DNA of 64,000 nt from Pseudomonadota bacterium (GTDB lineage: Bacteria > Pseudomonadota > Alphaproteobacteria > Dongiales > Dongiaceae), in the NCBI GenBank assembly GCA_021792365.1, contig JAJYUT010000002.1, positions 888,313-952,312 on the forward strand, given 5' to 3'. The notes below the pieces were generated by a model, which worked only from the letters and a program-made list of their open reading frames with translations, was not told the DNA's origin and did no database searches. Positions within the stretch are counted from its first letter, which is position 1. Every line of letters begins with the position of its first letter. Below are positions 27,304-36,351 of this stretch, in pieces. The position numbers were made by a program, and so were the translations under genes.

Positions 27304-28485
27304 CTATTGCGCCGCCGCCAGCTCTTCCTGCCAGATCGCCAGCATGTCGTCGATATTGGGCGCGATGCGGTGCATCTCGGAATTGTCGTAGGCGTGCCAC
27401 ATGTAATCCACTTCGAGGATGCTCTTCTCCTCATCGCTATAGAGCTGCTCCACGCCCTTGTTGGTGACGACATTGCAGGTGGTGTCGAGCAGCGAGAGGA
27501 TGTGGCCGGATTCCTTGGACACGACGTGCTTCAGCAGCTTCTGCGCCAGTTCCGGCTGGTCGGTCTCCTTCACGATGGCGGTCGCCTCGACCCAGATGAT
27601 CCCCTGCTTCAATCCGTTCCGCGGGTCGGGCACGCGCGCGATGATGTTCTTGTGCCCCTGCTTGCGCACGGCGGAGGTGAGATAGGAGCCCGCGCCGATG
27701 CAGCCCAGCAGCGAGCCGTCCAGCAGGCCCTTCTGCGCCTGGGTCAGGTCCGCGACCAGGGTGCGCGTGTTCTTGAACATGGCGCGCAGCACCTTGCGCA
27801 CTTCCTCGAGCGCGGCATCGTCGAGCTCCTCATAGGGATTGATGCCGGCATGGAGCGCCATGGGCAGGATCGGCCAGTCGCCCCAGTCCATGACGCAGAT
27901 CTTGTCCTTGTTCTTGGCATCGAACACAGGGTCGTAGCTCTTCCAATCCTCTTCCTTGCTGACGTCGGTGTTGATGCAGGCCCCGACCCAGCCCCAGCGC
28001 GTGGCAACGCCGATGGTCTTGCCATCGTGCAGCAGCGGCTCGAAGGGCGGCTTGAACTGGTCGTAGAAGGTTGCGTAGACGTCGGCGTAATCGTCGGGGT
28101 TGAGCTCCAACGCCAGGCCTGCCGGACCCATGCGCGTGACCCACGGCATGTCGCTGGAGACGAGGTCCACCTCGCGGCTGGCGCCCGCCTGCAGCTTCGC
28201 GAACCCGCCCGGCGAATCCACGATCAGGTCGAAGGAGATGTCGGTGTCGTTCGCCTGGTTGAAGGGATCGATGATGCGCGCGTCGTTGTAGCCTTCCCAG
28301 CACATGTACTGCATCTGGGTCGCCGCACGGGCGTGGCCGATGCTGCCACCAAAGGCCGCGACCCCGGCTGCGGCGGCCGCGCTCTTCATCAGGCGGCGAC
28401 GCGTCATGCCCGCCTCGTCCAGGCCCAGCGCCGCGATCTGGCGCTGATAGTATTTCGGCAGATCGCCGTACCAGGTCTTGCTCAT
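27304..28485 (-). CDS. ABC transporter solute-binding protein, polyamine type
   Basis: A 393-residue PotD-like periplasmic binding protein, first gene of the importer operon. The Tat-type signal lies unusually deep: MSKTWYGDLPKYYQRQIAAL precedes MTRRRLMKSAAAAAGVAAFGG, with cleavage near HARA-ATQMQY. The mature part follows the bacterial solute-binding 8 plan (YMCWEGYNDARIIDPFNQ). GGGAG lies eight bases before the start at 28485. The ligand is unknown; a polyamine, compatible amine or amino acid is likely. Confidence 0.9.
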   Translation of the reverse strand: MSKTWYGDLPKYYQRQIAALGLDEAGMTRRRLMKSAAAAAGVAAFGGSIGHARAATQMQYMCWEGYNDARIIDPFNQANDTDISFDLIVDSPGGFAKLQAGASREVDLVSSDMPWVTRMGPAGLALELNPDDYADVYATFYDQFKPPFEPLLHDGKTIGVATRWGWVGACINTDVSKEEDWKSYDPVFDAKNKDKICVMDWGDWPILPMALHAGINPYEELDDAALEEVRKVLRAMFKNTRTLVADLTQAQKGLLDGSLLGCIGAGSYLTSAVRKQGHKNIIARVPDPRNGLKQGIIWVEATAIVKETDQPELAQKLLKHVVSKESGHILSLLDTTCNVVTNKGVEQLYSDEEKSILEVDYMWHAYDNSEMHRIAPNIDDMLAIWQEELAAAQ

Positions 28486-28696
28486 GCTCCGTCTCCCCGT
28501 CTGTCGCGCCGCCAAGGGGCGCTGTCGTTCGCGCAAAGTCTAACAGCCGGATTTCGCCATGGCGATAGCGCTGCGTAAGACTCGTTGCCCAAAATGCCGG
28601 GCCGGATGACAAGACACGGTGCGCTCGACTAATCTCGCGCGCCGAGGACGATGCACATCGTGCGTGGTCGCAACGGACCGAACCATCGGGGGACCA

Positions 28697-29731
28697 ATGA
28701 AGAAGACCATGAAGGCCGCCGTGCTGCACAAGATCGGCGACAAGCTGCGGATCGAGCAGGTGCCGGTGCCTGCGCCGAAGCGCGGCGAAGTACTGATCAA
28801 GGTAACAGCCTGCGGCGTCTGCCATTCCGACCTGCACGCGATCGATGGCGACTGGATGCCGTTGCCCAACCTGCCGTTGATTCCGGGGCACGAGGTCGCC
28901 GGCCACGTGGCCGCGCTCGGCGAGGGGGTCGGCGACCTGAAGGTCGGCGATCCCGTCGGCGTGCCGTGGATGTACAGCGCCTGCGGCAAGTGCGAGTTCT
29001 GCCTCGCCGGGATGGAGACGATCTGCAAGACGGGCGAAGCCAGCGGCTACAGCAAGCCCGGCGGCTACGCCGAATACATGGTGGCGGATGCCGCCTTCGT
29101 CGCGCGCCTGCCGAAGGACGCGGATTTCTATCAGATCGCGCCCATCCTGTGCGCCGGCGTCACCACCTATCGCGGCCTTAAGCGCACCAATGCGCGGCCC
29201 GGGCAGTGGGTGGCGGTGGTCGGCATCGGCGGCCTCGGCCACATCGCCGTGCAATATGCCAAGGCGATGGGCTATCGCGTCGCCGCCGTCGATGTGGCAG
29301 ACGAGAAGCTGCGTCTCGCAAGGAAGCTCGGTGCCGAGCTTGCGGTCAACGGCCGCGACAAGAACGCGCCGCAGGTGCTGCAGGACAGGATCGGCGGAGT
29401 CCATGGCGCGATCGTGACCGCCGTCGCACCGCAGGCCTTCGAGCAGGCGATCGCGATGCTGCGGCCCGCCGGCACGGTCTGCTATATCGGCCTGCCGGGC
29501 GGCAAGAAGGACGAGATCCGCGCCTCGATCTCCGCCATCACCAATTGGGAGCTGAGCGTGCGCGGCTCCAATGTCGGGACCAGGCTCGACCTTGGCGAGG
29601 CGGTCGCCTTCGCCACCAATGGCCTGGTGACCGCCAAGATCAGGAAGGCGCCGCTGGAGCAGGTCAATGCGATCTTCGACGACATGCGCGCCGGCAAGAT
29701 CCTCGGACGGATGGTTTTGAAGTTGGCCTAG
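28697..29731 (+). CDS. adhP: Zinc-dependent alcohol dehydrogenase, AdhP type
   Basis: A 344-residue NAD-dependent medium-chain alcohol dehydrogenase. Catalytic zinc ligands are Cys42 in GVCHSD and His65-Glu66 in PGHEVAGH. The structural zinc is held by Cys96, 99, 102 and 110 (CGKCEFCLAGMETIC). The Rossmann motif is GIGGLGHIAVQYAKAMGY. The sequence resembles AdhP ethanol/alcohol dehydrogenases more than formaldehyde dehydrogenases. The start at 28697 follows GGGGGA six bases upstream. Confidence 0.93.
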   Translation: MKKTMKAAVLHKIGDKLRIEQVPVPAPKRGEVLIKVTACGVCHSDLHAIDGDWMPLPNLPLIPGHEVAGHVAALGEGVGDLKVGDPVGVPWMYSACGKCEFCLAGMETICKTGEASGYSKPGGYAEYMVADAAFVARLPKDADFYQIAPILCAGVTTYRGLKRTNARPGQWVAVVGIGGLGHIAVQYAKAMGYRVAAVDVADEKLRLARKLGAELAVNGRDKNAPQVLQDRIGGVHGAIVTAVAPQAFEQAIAMLRPAGTVCYIGLPGGKKDEIRASISAITNWELSVRGSNVGTRLDLGEAVAFATNGLVTAKIRKAPLEQVNAIFDDMRAGKILGRMVLKLA

Positions 29732-29813
29732 TGACTTGACTCATTTTGTCGTCATATTCGTGCTTGGCACGACCATGACGATGTAGAATAGGTGTGTATA
29801 CGCGAGCAGACCC

Positions 29814-30683
29814 ATGGCCACCCTTTCTCAATCGCTCATCGACTCGTTTCACCGCGACGGCACGATCGTCGCCGACGACGCGGTCACGCCGACGCAGCTT
29901 GCGGCGCTGCGCGCCGCGTTCGACGCCTGGTGGGAGAAGAGCCGCGGCCAGGAGAAGAACTACGGCGAGATGATTGATGGCCGGCCGCGCTTCGACCTGC
30001 AGATCCCCGGCCATTCGCGTGCGACGCCCCTGCTCCGCCGCGTCAACTCGCCGACCGAGATCTCCGAAGCCTATCTCGACGTCGTGACCGGCAGCCGCAT
30101 CCCGGACATGGTCGCGGACCTGATCGGCCCGAATGTCAAGTTCCACCATTCCAAGATCAACGCCAAGCTGCCCGGCGCCAACACCGAGGTGAAATGGCAC
30201 CAGGACTTTCCCTTCACGCCGCACAGCAACGACGATCTGGTGACCGCGCTGCTCGCGCTGGATGATGTTGACGAGACCAATGGCCCGTTGATCGCCGCAC
30301 TCGGCTCGCATAGGGACGGGCTTGCGGAGATCTGGCACGACGGCACGTTCACTGGTGTAGCGGGCGAGGCGGCATCCGCAGCCTGGGCCAGGGACGCGAA
30401 AGTCTTCACCATGCGTGCGGGCAGCGTCTGCCTGATGCACACCCGCGCCGGCCATTCCTCCGGCCCGAATCGCGGCACCCGCCCGCGCCGCCTCTTCATC
30501 GCCGTCTATTCCGCGGAAGACGCCATCCCGCTTTCGCCCAATCCGCTGCCCAGCAGGCACGAAGGCATGATCGTGCGCGGCGAGCGGACCGGTCGGGCGC
30601 GTTCCGTGCCGTTCGAGTTGAAGCTGCCGCAGCGGCCGACCACCGGGTCCTTCTTCAACCAGCAGGTCGGCTACGACGGCTGA
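29814..30683 (+). CDS. Phytanoyl-CoA dioxygenase (PhyH) family protein
   Basis: A 289-residue Fe(II)/2-oxoglutarate dioxygenase of the PhyH family. The iron ligands are visible: His129-x-Asp131 in VKWHQDFPF and the distal His, most likely His209 or His214 in HTRAGHSSG, followed by the 2-oxoglutarate-binding Arg in RPRRLFIAVYS. The substrate is unknown; bacterial members hydroxylate small metabolites, lipids or ectoine. Its stop overlaps by 13 bases the end of the convergent DUF4166 gene. Confidence 0.88.
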   Translation: MATLSQSLIDSFHRDGTIVADDAVTPTQLAALRAAFDAWWEKSRGQEKNYGEMIDGRPRFDLQIPGHSRATPLLRRVNSPTEISEAYLDVVTGSRIPDMVADLIGPNVKFHHSKINAKLPGANTEVKWHQDFPFTPHSNDDLVTALLALDDVDETNGPLIAALGSHRDGLAEIWHDGTFTGVAGEAASAAWARDAKVFTMRAGSVCLMHTRAGHSSGPNRGTRPRRLFIAVYSAEDAIPLSPNPLPSRHEGMIVRGERTGRARSVPFELKLPQRPTTGSFFNQQVGYDG

Positions 30684-32374
30684 GTCTGGCCGCTCGGCAC
30701 GAGATGACCCTGGTAGCGGACGATCAGCCCGCAAAGTGGATGGGCGATCTCGACGAAGAAGCGGAACCGCCCTTCCTCCACGGTCTCGTAGGCGTCGCCG
30801 CGCGGCGCCCAGCGCAGCGGCAGTCGCAGGCCGAGGCAACTCCAGCCGCGCAGCACCAGGTTCAGGCGGCCCTCTTCGACCACCAGCGCCATGGCGAAGT
30901 CGAACGGCCCGAATTGCTCGACCAGCAGGTGCCGGAATGCCCCCTCGCCCGCGCGCTGCACGCTGGCGAAGGCGCGGCCGGCGAAATTGCGGCGCCAGAT
31001 TTCGCGCCCTGCATCCACCGTGAAGGCAACCGAAACCGGAACATCGTCCCCGGCGGCGGGAAAGCGGAACAGCGCGCCGATTGCGCGCGAGAGTATACCC
31101 GTTCCGCGCGTCACCCTGGCTCGGCCCTCCGCGCTGGAGCGCCCGCCAACATCGTGCAAGGCGCGAAGCGCGGCCGGCAGTTGTGACCATGCTTCTCCGA
31201 GTATCCGGCGGTACAATGGCGAATTCGCGCAAGGGGCCAGATCGTCGCGCGTGCCTTCATGGATCGCGCGGGTCGCGAACAGCCGGCGATAATCATCCAG
31301 CTCCAGCGCGTTGGTCGCCGCGCGGGCTCCGGGCTCCGGCGGCCAGCCGTCCACATAGCGCCGGATCAGCGCCTCGGCCGCCATCGATGGGATCAGCGGC
31401 CCATCATCGCCTTCCGCGACCATGTGCCAGGACCGGGCCGCCGCCCCGCCATCCGCCGTCCGGGCCGTGATCGCGACAAACATGCCGCCGCGATGCTCGC
31501 CCCAGCGCAGATGATTGATCGCGAAATGGAACAGCTTCGCGAATGGCGCGAGCGACTTCACCAGCCCTAGGCGCACCAGCCGACTGAGCGCGTTCAACCC
31601 GCGATGCAGGATTTCCGGCACGGGTCCGGCGCCGATCCAGACCTCCTTCACGCCCGGCCATTGTTCCGGGATCGCGCGCAGGTCCGGCACATCCACCAGA
31701 GAGAACAGCACCGGCCTCAACGGCAACCGTGCGGGCGGCGCGATGGTGTAACGCATGGTTTCGACCAGGGCGTGGCCGCGCGCATCGCGGCCGGCGCGCG
31801 TCAGGTGCAGCGGCTGGCCGGCATAGCTTGCGATCGCGCGGATGACGTTCAATCCGACGCCGGCATAAGGCGACGGCGCGATGCCTGCGCGCACTGTCTC
31901 CAGCTGCGCGAGGCCCCGCATCAGGTGGCGCAGCACCGCGAGGGTCAGGACGGGAAAGCTGCTGACACCGGACAGCACGAAGATGCCGCGCTCCCGCGCG
32001 GCGGCGTCGAACTGCCGGATGCCGGCGACGAAATCCGACCCGTCCGCCAGGTCGAGATAGTGGATGCCGAGGTACAGCGCCGCCTGCACCACGCGATAGG
32101 GCTGTTCGCCATAGGCCTGGAAGGGTCCGCTGGCGTCGACCAGGATGTCGGGCGCCAGCGCGGCAATCTGCGCGTTCAGGTCTCCGTCGCGATCAATGCG
32201 CGCCGCTGTGTGCCCGAAACCGGCCGGCAATGACGCGCAGAACGTCATGGCCTTGTCGAGGGAACGGCCCGCGATGATGAGACGGAGCCCCGCGGTTGCT
32301 CCAAGCAGGTGTGCCAGCCTTCCACCGAAGGTGCCATAGCCGCCCAGGATCAGGACCGTGCAGGCTGCCGTCAT
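30671..32374 (-). CDS. Saccharopine dehydrogenase-like/DUF4166 two-domain protein
   Basis: A 567-residue fusion. The N-terminal part (about 1-360) has an NAD(P)-binding fold beginning TVLILGGYGTFGGRLAHLL, as in saccharopine dehydrogenase-like reductases. The C-terminal part (about 390-560) is DUF4166 (WRRNFAGRAFASVQ, GLRLPLRWAPRGDAYE). The reaction is not known. Its ATG overlaps the stop of the flavin monooxygenase gene (ATGA), so the two are translated together and probably act on one substrate. Confidence 0.85.
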   Translation of the reverse strand: MTAACTVLILGGYGTFGGRLAHLLGATAGLRLIIAGRSLDKAMTFCASLPAGFGHTAARIDRDGDLNAQIAALAPDILVDASGPFQAYGEQPYRVVQAALYLGIHYLDLADGSDFVAGIRQFDAAARERGIFVLSGVSSFPVLTLAVLRHLMRGLAQLETVRAGIAPSPYAGVGLNVIRAIASYAGQPLHLTRAGRDARGHALVETMRYTIAPPARLPLRPVLFSLVDVPDLRAIPEQWPGVKEVWIGAGPVPEILHRGLNALSRLVRLGLVKSLAPFAKLFHFAINHLRWGEHRGGMFVAITARTADGGAAARSWHMVAEGDDGPLIPSMAAEALIRRYVDGWPPEPGARAATNALELDDYRRLFATRAIHEGTRDDLAPCANSPLYRRILGEAWSQLPAALRALHDVGGRSSAEGRARVTRGTGILSRAIGALFRFPAAGDDVPVSVAFTVDAGREIWRRNFAGRAFASVQRAGEGAFRHLLVEQFGPFDFAMALVVEEGRLNLVLRGWSCLGLRLPLRWAPRGDAYETVEEGRFRFFVEIAHPLCGLIVRYQGHLVPSGQTQPS

Positions 32375-33630
32375 TGCTCGCGCGCCACCGGGATGTGCAG
32401 CGATTCAGGCGCGGCCGGCACACAATTCACGATCTCCTCCGGCGCAGCCGCCGTGAACAGGCCGGTCTTCAGGCCGGCGAGCGTGCGGAGCATTTCACGG
32501 CTGAGATACGGCACGCGCTTGAAGTGGCGGAAGCTGAGATCGCGGATTCCCCCAAGGAGGCCGGAATCAGATTGGAAGAAGGGCGTCATCAGCGCGCTCG
32601 CATGCTGGTAGAAGCGAACGTGGCGCCGCCGCCGCTTCTCATAGAGCCGCAGCGCTTCCGCGATCTCGCCGCACGCCGCGAGGGCGTCAGAGAGCACCAC
32701 CGCGTCGATCAGGCCCTGGTTCGCGCCCTGCCCCAGTTGCGGCGAGGTGACGTGCGCGGCATCCCCGACCAGCACCAGGGGCCCGCGCGAGAGGCGCGGC
32801 GCGGTGAAATGTGCATAGCGCGCGAGCGCGAACGCGTCCGGTCCCTCGAGTTCTGCAAGCACCGGCGCGATCTCGGGCCATAGCCCGGCCGCGTACTCGC
32901 GCCACGATTGGAAGCCGGCGCGCCACAATCCATACGTCTGCGGCTTCAGGCTCCAGAACAGCGCGGCGCAGTCCGGGGCATCCGCGCTGAGCCGGCCGAG
33001 CGGCAGGTAGCCGATCATGATGCGCGCGGAGACGTAGCGCTGCGAAAGCGCGCCGGGAGATAGAGAGCGATCCGGCACCGTCGCCCAGACCGCGCCGTAG
33101 ACGAATGGCATCGGCTGGCGCGCGGTCACGATTTGGCGCAAGGCTGAGCGCGCACCCGACGCGTCGATGACCAGATCGGCGGCCGGCAGATGACGGCCCC
33201 GCGCATCGACCGGCGCGGCGCGCCCACCCGCTCGTTCGTCCACCGATGTCACGTCGCATCCGGTTTCGAGCGCGGCGCCGCTGCGCACGAAGCCGTCCCA
33301 CAAGACGCCATGCAGGGCTGCGCGATGCACGGCGATCGCGTGCCAGGCCGGCCGAAGGTCCGCATAGGCGAGATCGAAAACGGTGGTGCCGCGCGCCGTC
33401 AGGCCATGCAGCCGCTCGATGCGATGGCCGAGCGCTTCCAGGCCGTGCCGCAGGCCGAGCCGCTGCAGCGCGGCAAGACCCGTCGGCTGGATCATCAGGC
33501 CGGAACCCAGGGGTTGCGGCCTATCGAACCGCTCGTAGAGGGTGACACGATGACCCTGGCGCGACAGCAGGATCGCGCTGGCCAGGCCGGCCACCCCGGC
33601 CCCGATGACGGCAATCTCGCGCTGGATCAC
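32371..33630 (-). CDS. FAD-dependent monooxygenase-like protein
   Basis: A 419-residue PHBH-fold flavoprotein. The FAD-binding motif is VIGAGVAGLASAILLSRQG (about 9-27), and the second motif is LVGDAAHVTSPQLGQGANQG. It resembles aromatic-ring hydroxylases, UbiH-type enzymes and geranylgeranyl-type reductases; which cannot be told. It is translationally coupled to the DUF4166 protein. Because the PhyH gene converges on the pair, all three may belong to one oxidative pathway, but they are on opposite strands. Confidence 0.85.
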   Translation of the reverse strand: MIQREIAVIGAGVAGLASAILLSRQGHRVTLYERFDRPQPLGSGLMIQPTGLAALQRLGLRHGLEALGHRIERLHGLTARGTTVFDLAYADLRPAWHAIAVHRAALHGVLWDGFVRSGAALETGCDVTSVDERAGGRAAPVDARGRHLPAADLVIDASGARSALRQIVTARQPMPFVYGAVWATVPDRSLSPGALSQRYVSARIMIGYLPLGRLSADAPDCAALFWSLKPQTYGLWRAGFQSWREYAAGLWPEIAPVLAELEGPDAFALARYAHFTAPRLSRGPLVLVGDAAHVTSPQLGQGANQGLIDAVVLSDALAACGEIAEALRLYEKRRRRHVRFYQHASALMTPFFQSDSGLLGGIRDLSFRHFKRVPYLSREMLRTLAGLKTGLFTAAAPEEIVNCVPAAPESLHIPVAREQ

Positions 33631-33704
33631 ACCCTACCCCGAACCGACCGCCGAGCCGAGACGGCCCTGAATATCATGGGATCGCGAGTCGACGCCTGCG
33701 TCCG

Positions 33705-35171
33705 TCAGTCGCTCCGCATCACGCCCATATGCTTGCTCTTCGTGCTCTGGATGAAGAGGTTGCTGAGCGCGTCCTCGGTGTTCTGCGGGGTGAATTGCGG
33801 CTTGATGCCCTCGAACTTGCAGGAGGCCAGCACCTGCTCGACGATGAACTTGGGCTGGAAATAGGCGAGTGGCGCCTCCACCTGGCGGATCGAGTCGATG
33901 ACCTGCTGATAGATGCTCTCCGGCAGCTCCAGCCCCTGCTTGGCCGCCATCATCCTGAACACCTTCTTGTAGAGGTCCTCCGGCGGCTCCAGCGTCTCCA
34001 GCTTGTACGAGATGCGGCGCTGGAAGGCGGGATCCATCAGGTCGTTGGGATGCATGTTGGTGGAGAAGATCACGATCTCGTCGAACGGGATCTTCACGCT
34101 CTTGCCGCTGTGCAGGCTGAGATAGTCGACCTTGCTGTTGAGCGGGACGATCCAGCGGTTGAGGATCTGCTCGGGCTTGGCGAGCTGGCGGCCGAAGTCG
34201 TCGATCAGGAAGGTGCCGTTGAGCGCCTTCACATGCAGCGGCGCCTCGTAGAACTTGGCGATCGGGTTGAACTTGAGGTCGAGCATCTCGAGCGTGAGCT
34301 CGCCGCCGGTGATCACCATGGGCCGATAGCACGGCACCCAGCGCCGGTCGATCGGGCCGACGCGCACGCCGGTATTGGTGTCGACGCCGCTGCTCCCTTC
34401 CACCGAGCGGTGGACGGTCGGGTCGTAAACCTTCATGACCTCGCCGCCGATCTCCACGCAATAGGGCACGAACACGACGTTCTCGAAGATCTTGCCGATG
34501 ATCTCGGCGACCGTCGTCTTGCCGTTGCCGGCCGGTCCGTAGATCAGCATCGGGTTGCCCGAGTTGACCGCAGGGCCGAGGCGCATCAGGAACCGCTCCG
34601 GCATGACCAGCCCCTCGAAGGCCTGCTCCAGGCGCTGGCGCGAGATCACCTCGTTGGTGATGCGCTGGCGCAGGATGCGGTCCTGCCACGCCTCGAGCGG
34701 GACCGGTGCGGGACCGAAATACTGGCTGTTTTCAATGCACTCCTGCGTCCATTCACGGCCTGCCTTGGTCAGGGCGTAGCGCATTTCCGGGATCGCGCCG
34801 CCCCCGCCGACGGCAGAGCCGAGCGCCTCGACCAGCTTGCGGTCCTTGGCGTCCTGCAGGAGCTTGTTGATGATGCCCGCGGACAGCTTCAGGGCCTCGG
34901 CGAGCTGAGAGGGCAGCTCCATCCGTTCCAGGAACATGCCCTTCAGCATCAGTTGCAGCAGGAACCCGGGATCGATGCCGGTGTCCTCGACATTGCGCGG
35001 CGCGGGCGGGACCTCGCCGATGACCTGGGAGACCTGCTCCTGCGTGACGATGCCGAGGGCGACCAGGCTTTCGCCGATTCTGCCCCCATTGGCCTTCTGA
35101 TGGTCCAGGGCGCGAACGATGTCGTCGGGCGAAGCCAGGCCCTTCGCTACCAGGATATCCCCAAAGCTCAT
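33705..35171 (-). CDS. AAA-family ATPase with type II secretion E-like N-terminal domain
   Basis: A 488-residue protein. Residues about 1-55 (MSFGDILVAKGLASPDDIVR, then GRIGESLVALGIVTQEQVSQ) match the MshEN/GspE N-terminal plan, a domain that in other proteins binds c-di-GMP or a partner. The ATPase core follows with Walker A GPAGNGKTT (about residue 214) and a likely Walker B TFLIDDFGR, then FSTNMHPNDLMDPAFQRRI (sensor and arginine-finger region). No secretion or pilus genes are nearby. The family seems widespread in alphaproteobacteria, but I know no function for it. Confidence 0.85.
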   Translation of the reverse strand: MSFGDILVAKGLASPDDIVRALDHQKANGGRIGESLVALGIVTQEQVSQVIGEVPPAPRNVEDTGIDPGFLLQLMLKGMFLERMELPSQLAEALKLSAGIINKLLQDAKDRKLVEALGSAVGGGGAIPEMRYALTKAGREWTQECIENSQYFGPAPVPLEAWQDRILRQRITNEVISRQRLEQAFEGLVMPERFLMRLGPAVNSGNPMLIYGPAGNGKTTVAEIIGKIFENVVFVPYCVEIGGEVMKVYDPTVHRSVEGSSGVDTNTGVRVGPIDRRWVPCYRPMVITGGELTLEMLDLKFNPIAKFYEAPLHVKALNGTFLIDDFGRQLAKPEQILNRWIVPLNSKVDYLSLHSGKSVKIPFDEIVIFSTNMHPNDLMDPAFQRRISYKLETLEPPEDLYKKVFRMMAAKQGLELPESIYQQVIDSIRQVEAPLAYFQPKFIVEQVLASCKFEGIKPQFTPQNTEDALSNLFIQSTKSKHMGVMRSD

Positions 35172-35377
35172 GACGACCCTCTTCTGTCATATTTTCGTTG
35201 GGCCGCACCGCCCCAATCGGCGCGACCGGCATACGCGGCGCTCTAAGATGCATGGCGCTGGTTTCGCGCGAGTTAAGAATTTGGCCCTGCCGGAGCCGGC
35301 ACGCCGGCCATTGTCGAGAAAGCGGCTCAAATACCAGATATAAGGACCGCTGACGTTCCTGCTGGGGAGATGCCGCC

Positions 35378-35881
35378 ATGAGCGATGAACCAAATCCGAT
35401 CATCCGCACCAGGGAATTGAAGCCGGCGGACGGCCTGTCCTTCCGTCATCCGCTCAATCCCAACTCCGAAGCCCAGTTCTTCCGCCTGAGCCGCCCCGCG
35501 GGATTGCAGCGCGCCCATGTCAACCTGCTGCGCGTGCCGCCGGGCAAGGAGGCGTTCATGCTGCACCGCCATTCGGTGCAGGAGGAGTGGAGCTATATCG
35601 TCGAGGGCGAAGGCACCGCGCAGATCGGCGAGGAGAAGATCAAGGTCGCCGCCGGCGACTTCATCGCCTTCCCGCTGAACGGCAAGGCGCATACCATCGT
35701 CAACACCGGCACGGGTGACCTCGTCTATCTGACGGGCGGCGAGGACACGCCCCACGACATCGGCTATTTCCCCAGCGTGGGCAAGATGATCGTCTTCAAG
35801 CCGGATGGCATCGACCTGATCGACGACAGCGCGGCGAAAAGCTACAGCTTCGAGGATTTCATCAGCGGCAAGCTGGGCTGA
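35378..35881 (+). CDS. Cupin domain protein
   Basis: A 167-residue single-domain cupin. Cupin motif 1 is MLHRHSVQEEWSYIVEGEGTA compressed into about residues 64-85 with His-x-His and Glu ligands, and motif 2 is AGDFIAFPLNGKAHTIVN with a His ligand. It probably binds a metal and a small sugar-like or organic ligand. Nothing in the neighbourhood tells the substrate. It is convergent with a small minus-strand gene. Confidence 0.88.
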   Translation: MSDEPNPIIRTRELKPADGLSFRHPLNPNSEAQFFRLSRPAGLQRAHVNLLRVPPGKEAFMLHRHSVQEEWSYIVEGEGTAQIGEEKIKVAAGDFIAFPLNGKAHTIVNTGTGDLVYLTGGEDTPHDIGYFPSVGKMIVFKPDGIDLIDDSAAKSYSFEDFISGKLG

Positions 35882-35924
35882 ACGCGCCGGATGATCGAGA
35901 GCGACGCGCCGGCAATGGAACGCG

Positions 35925-36146
35925 TCAAACCGTGATGTCGACGCGGCGGCCCGTCGTCTCGGATGAGGCCTTCTTCTCTTCGGTTTCCTGCACGGCTTCG
36001 GTCTTGCGCACATCTGCTTCCGCCGCCGCGCGGTTGCTCTCGCGCTGCACGGAAACGGCGGCCGCCGAGGCGCCGGCCTGATGGATGCCCGCCGTGCGCG
36101 CCGCTTCGAAAGCGGCGGCCACCGTCGCGACTTGACTGATGTTCAT
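35925..36146 (-). CDS. Small Ala/Glu-rich hypothetical protein
   Basis: A 73-residue protein (MNISQVATVAAAFEAARTAG onward) with a helical, Ala-rich N-terminal half and a charged C-terminal half ending RRVDITV. AGAGG lies five bases before the ATG. The composition is reminiscent of short secreted or flagellum-associated small proteins, but no family can be named. Upstream is an AT-rich region with a DnaA-box-like sequence. Confidence 0.6.
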   Translation of the reverse strand: MNISQVATVAAAFEAARTAGIHQAGASAAAVSVQRESNRAAAEADVRKTEAVQETEEKKASSETTGRRVDITV

Positions 36147-36175
36147 GCAACCTCTTTACAAAAAAAGAGAGCGCC

Positions 36176-36243
36176 TGTGGATAAGTTGGTCCTCATGCAG
36201 CCTGCTGGCAAGCACTATCGCTCGGGATTTTAAGAGGATTTTA
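36176..36243. promoter_or_regulatory. Upstream region with DnaA-box-like 9-mer and 11-bp-spaced direct repeat
   Basis: TGTGGATAA (36176-36184) is the reverse complement of the DnaA box TTATCCACA. About 40 bases on, GGATTTTA occurs twice (36225-36232 and 36236-36243), 11 bases apart, which is one helical turn and typical of a regulator binding side by side. It lies between the 73-residue gene and the divergent ATP-grasp gene. One box is too little to call a replication origin. Confidence 0.3.
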
Positions 36244-36351
36244 GACAATGAGCCGTTCTCGCCCAGCCTGCTTCACGATACCGCCCGTCGCTTCCGGCCG
36301 GCGATAAGGCCTTTGTTTCCGGCGCCTTTTCCGTCATGACAAGGCCCGAAT

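Noticed and set aside
36176-36243. Replication origin
   Set aside because: Only one DnaA-box-like 9-mer and no dnaA, dnaN or parAB gene nearby.
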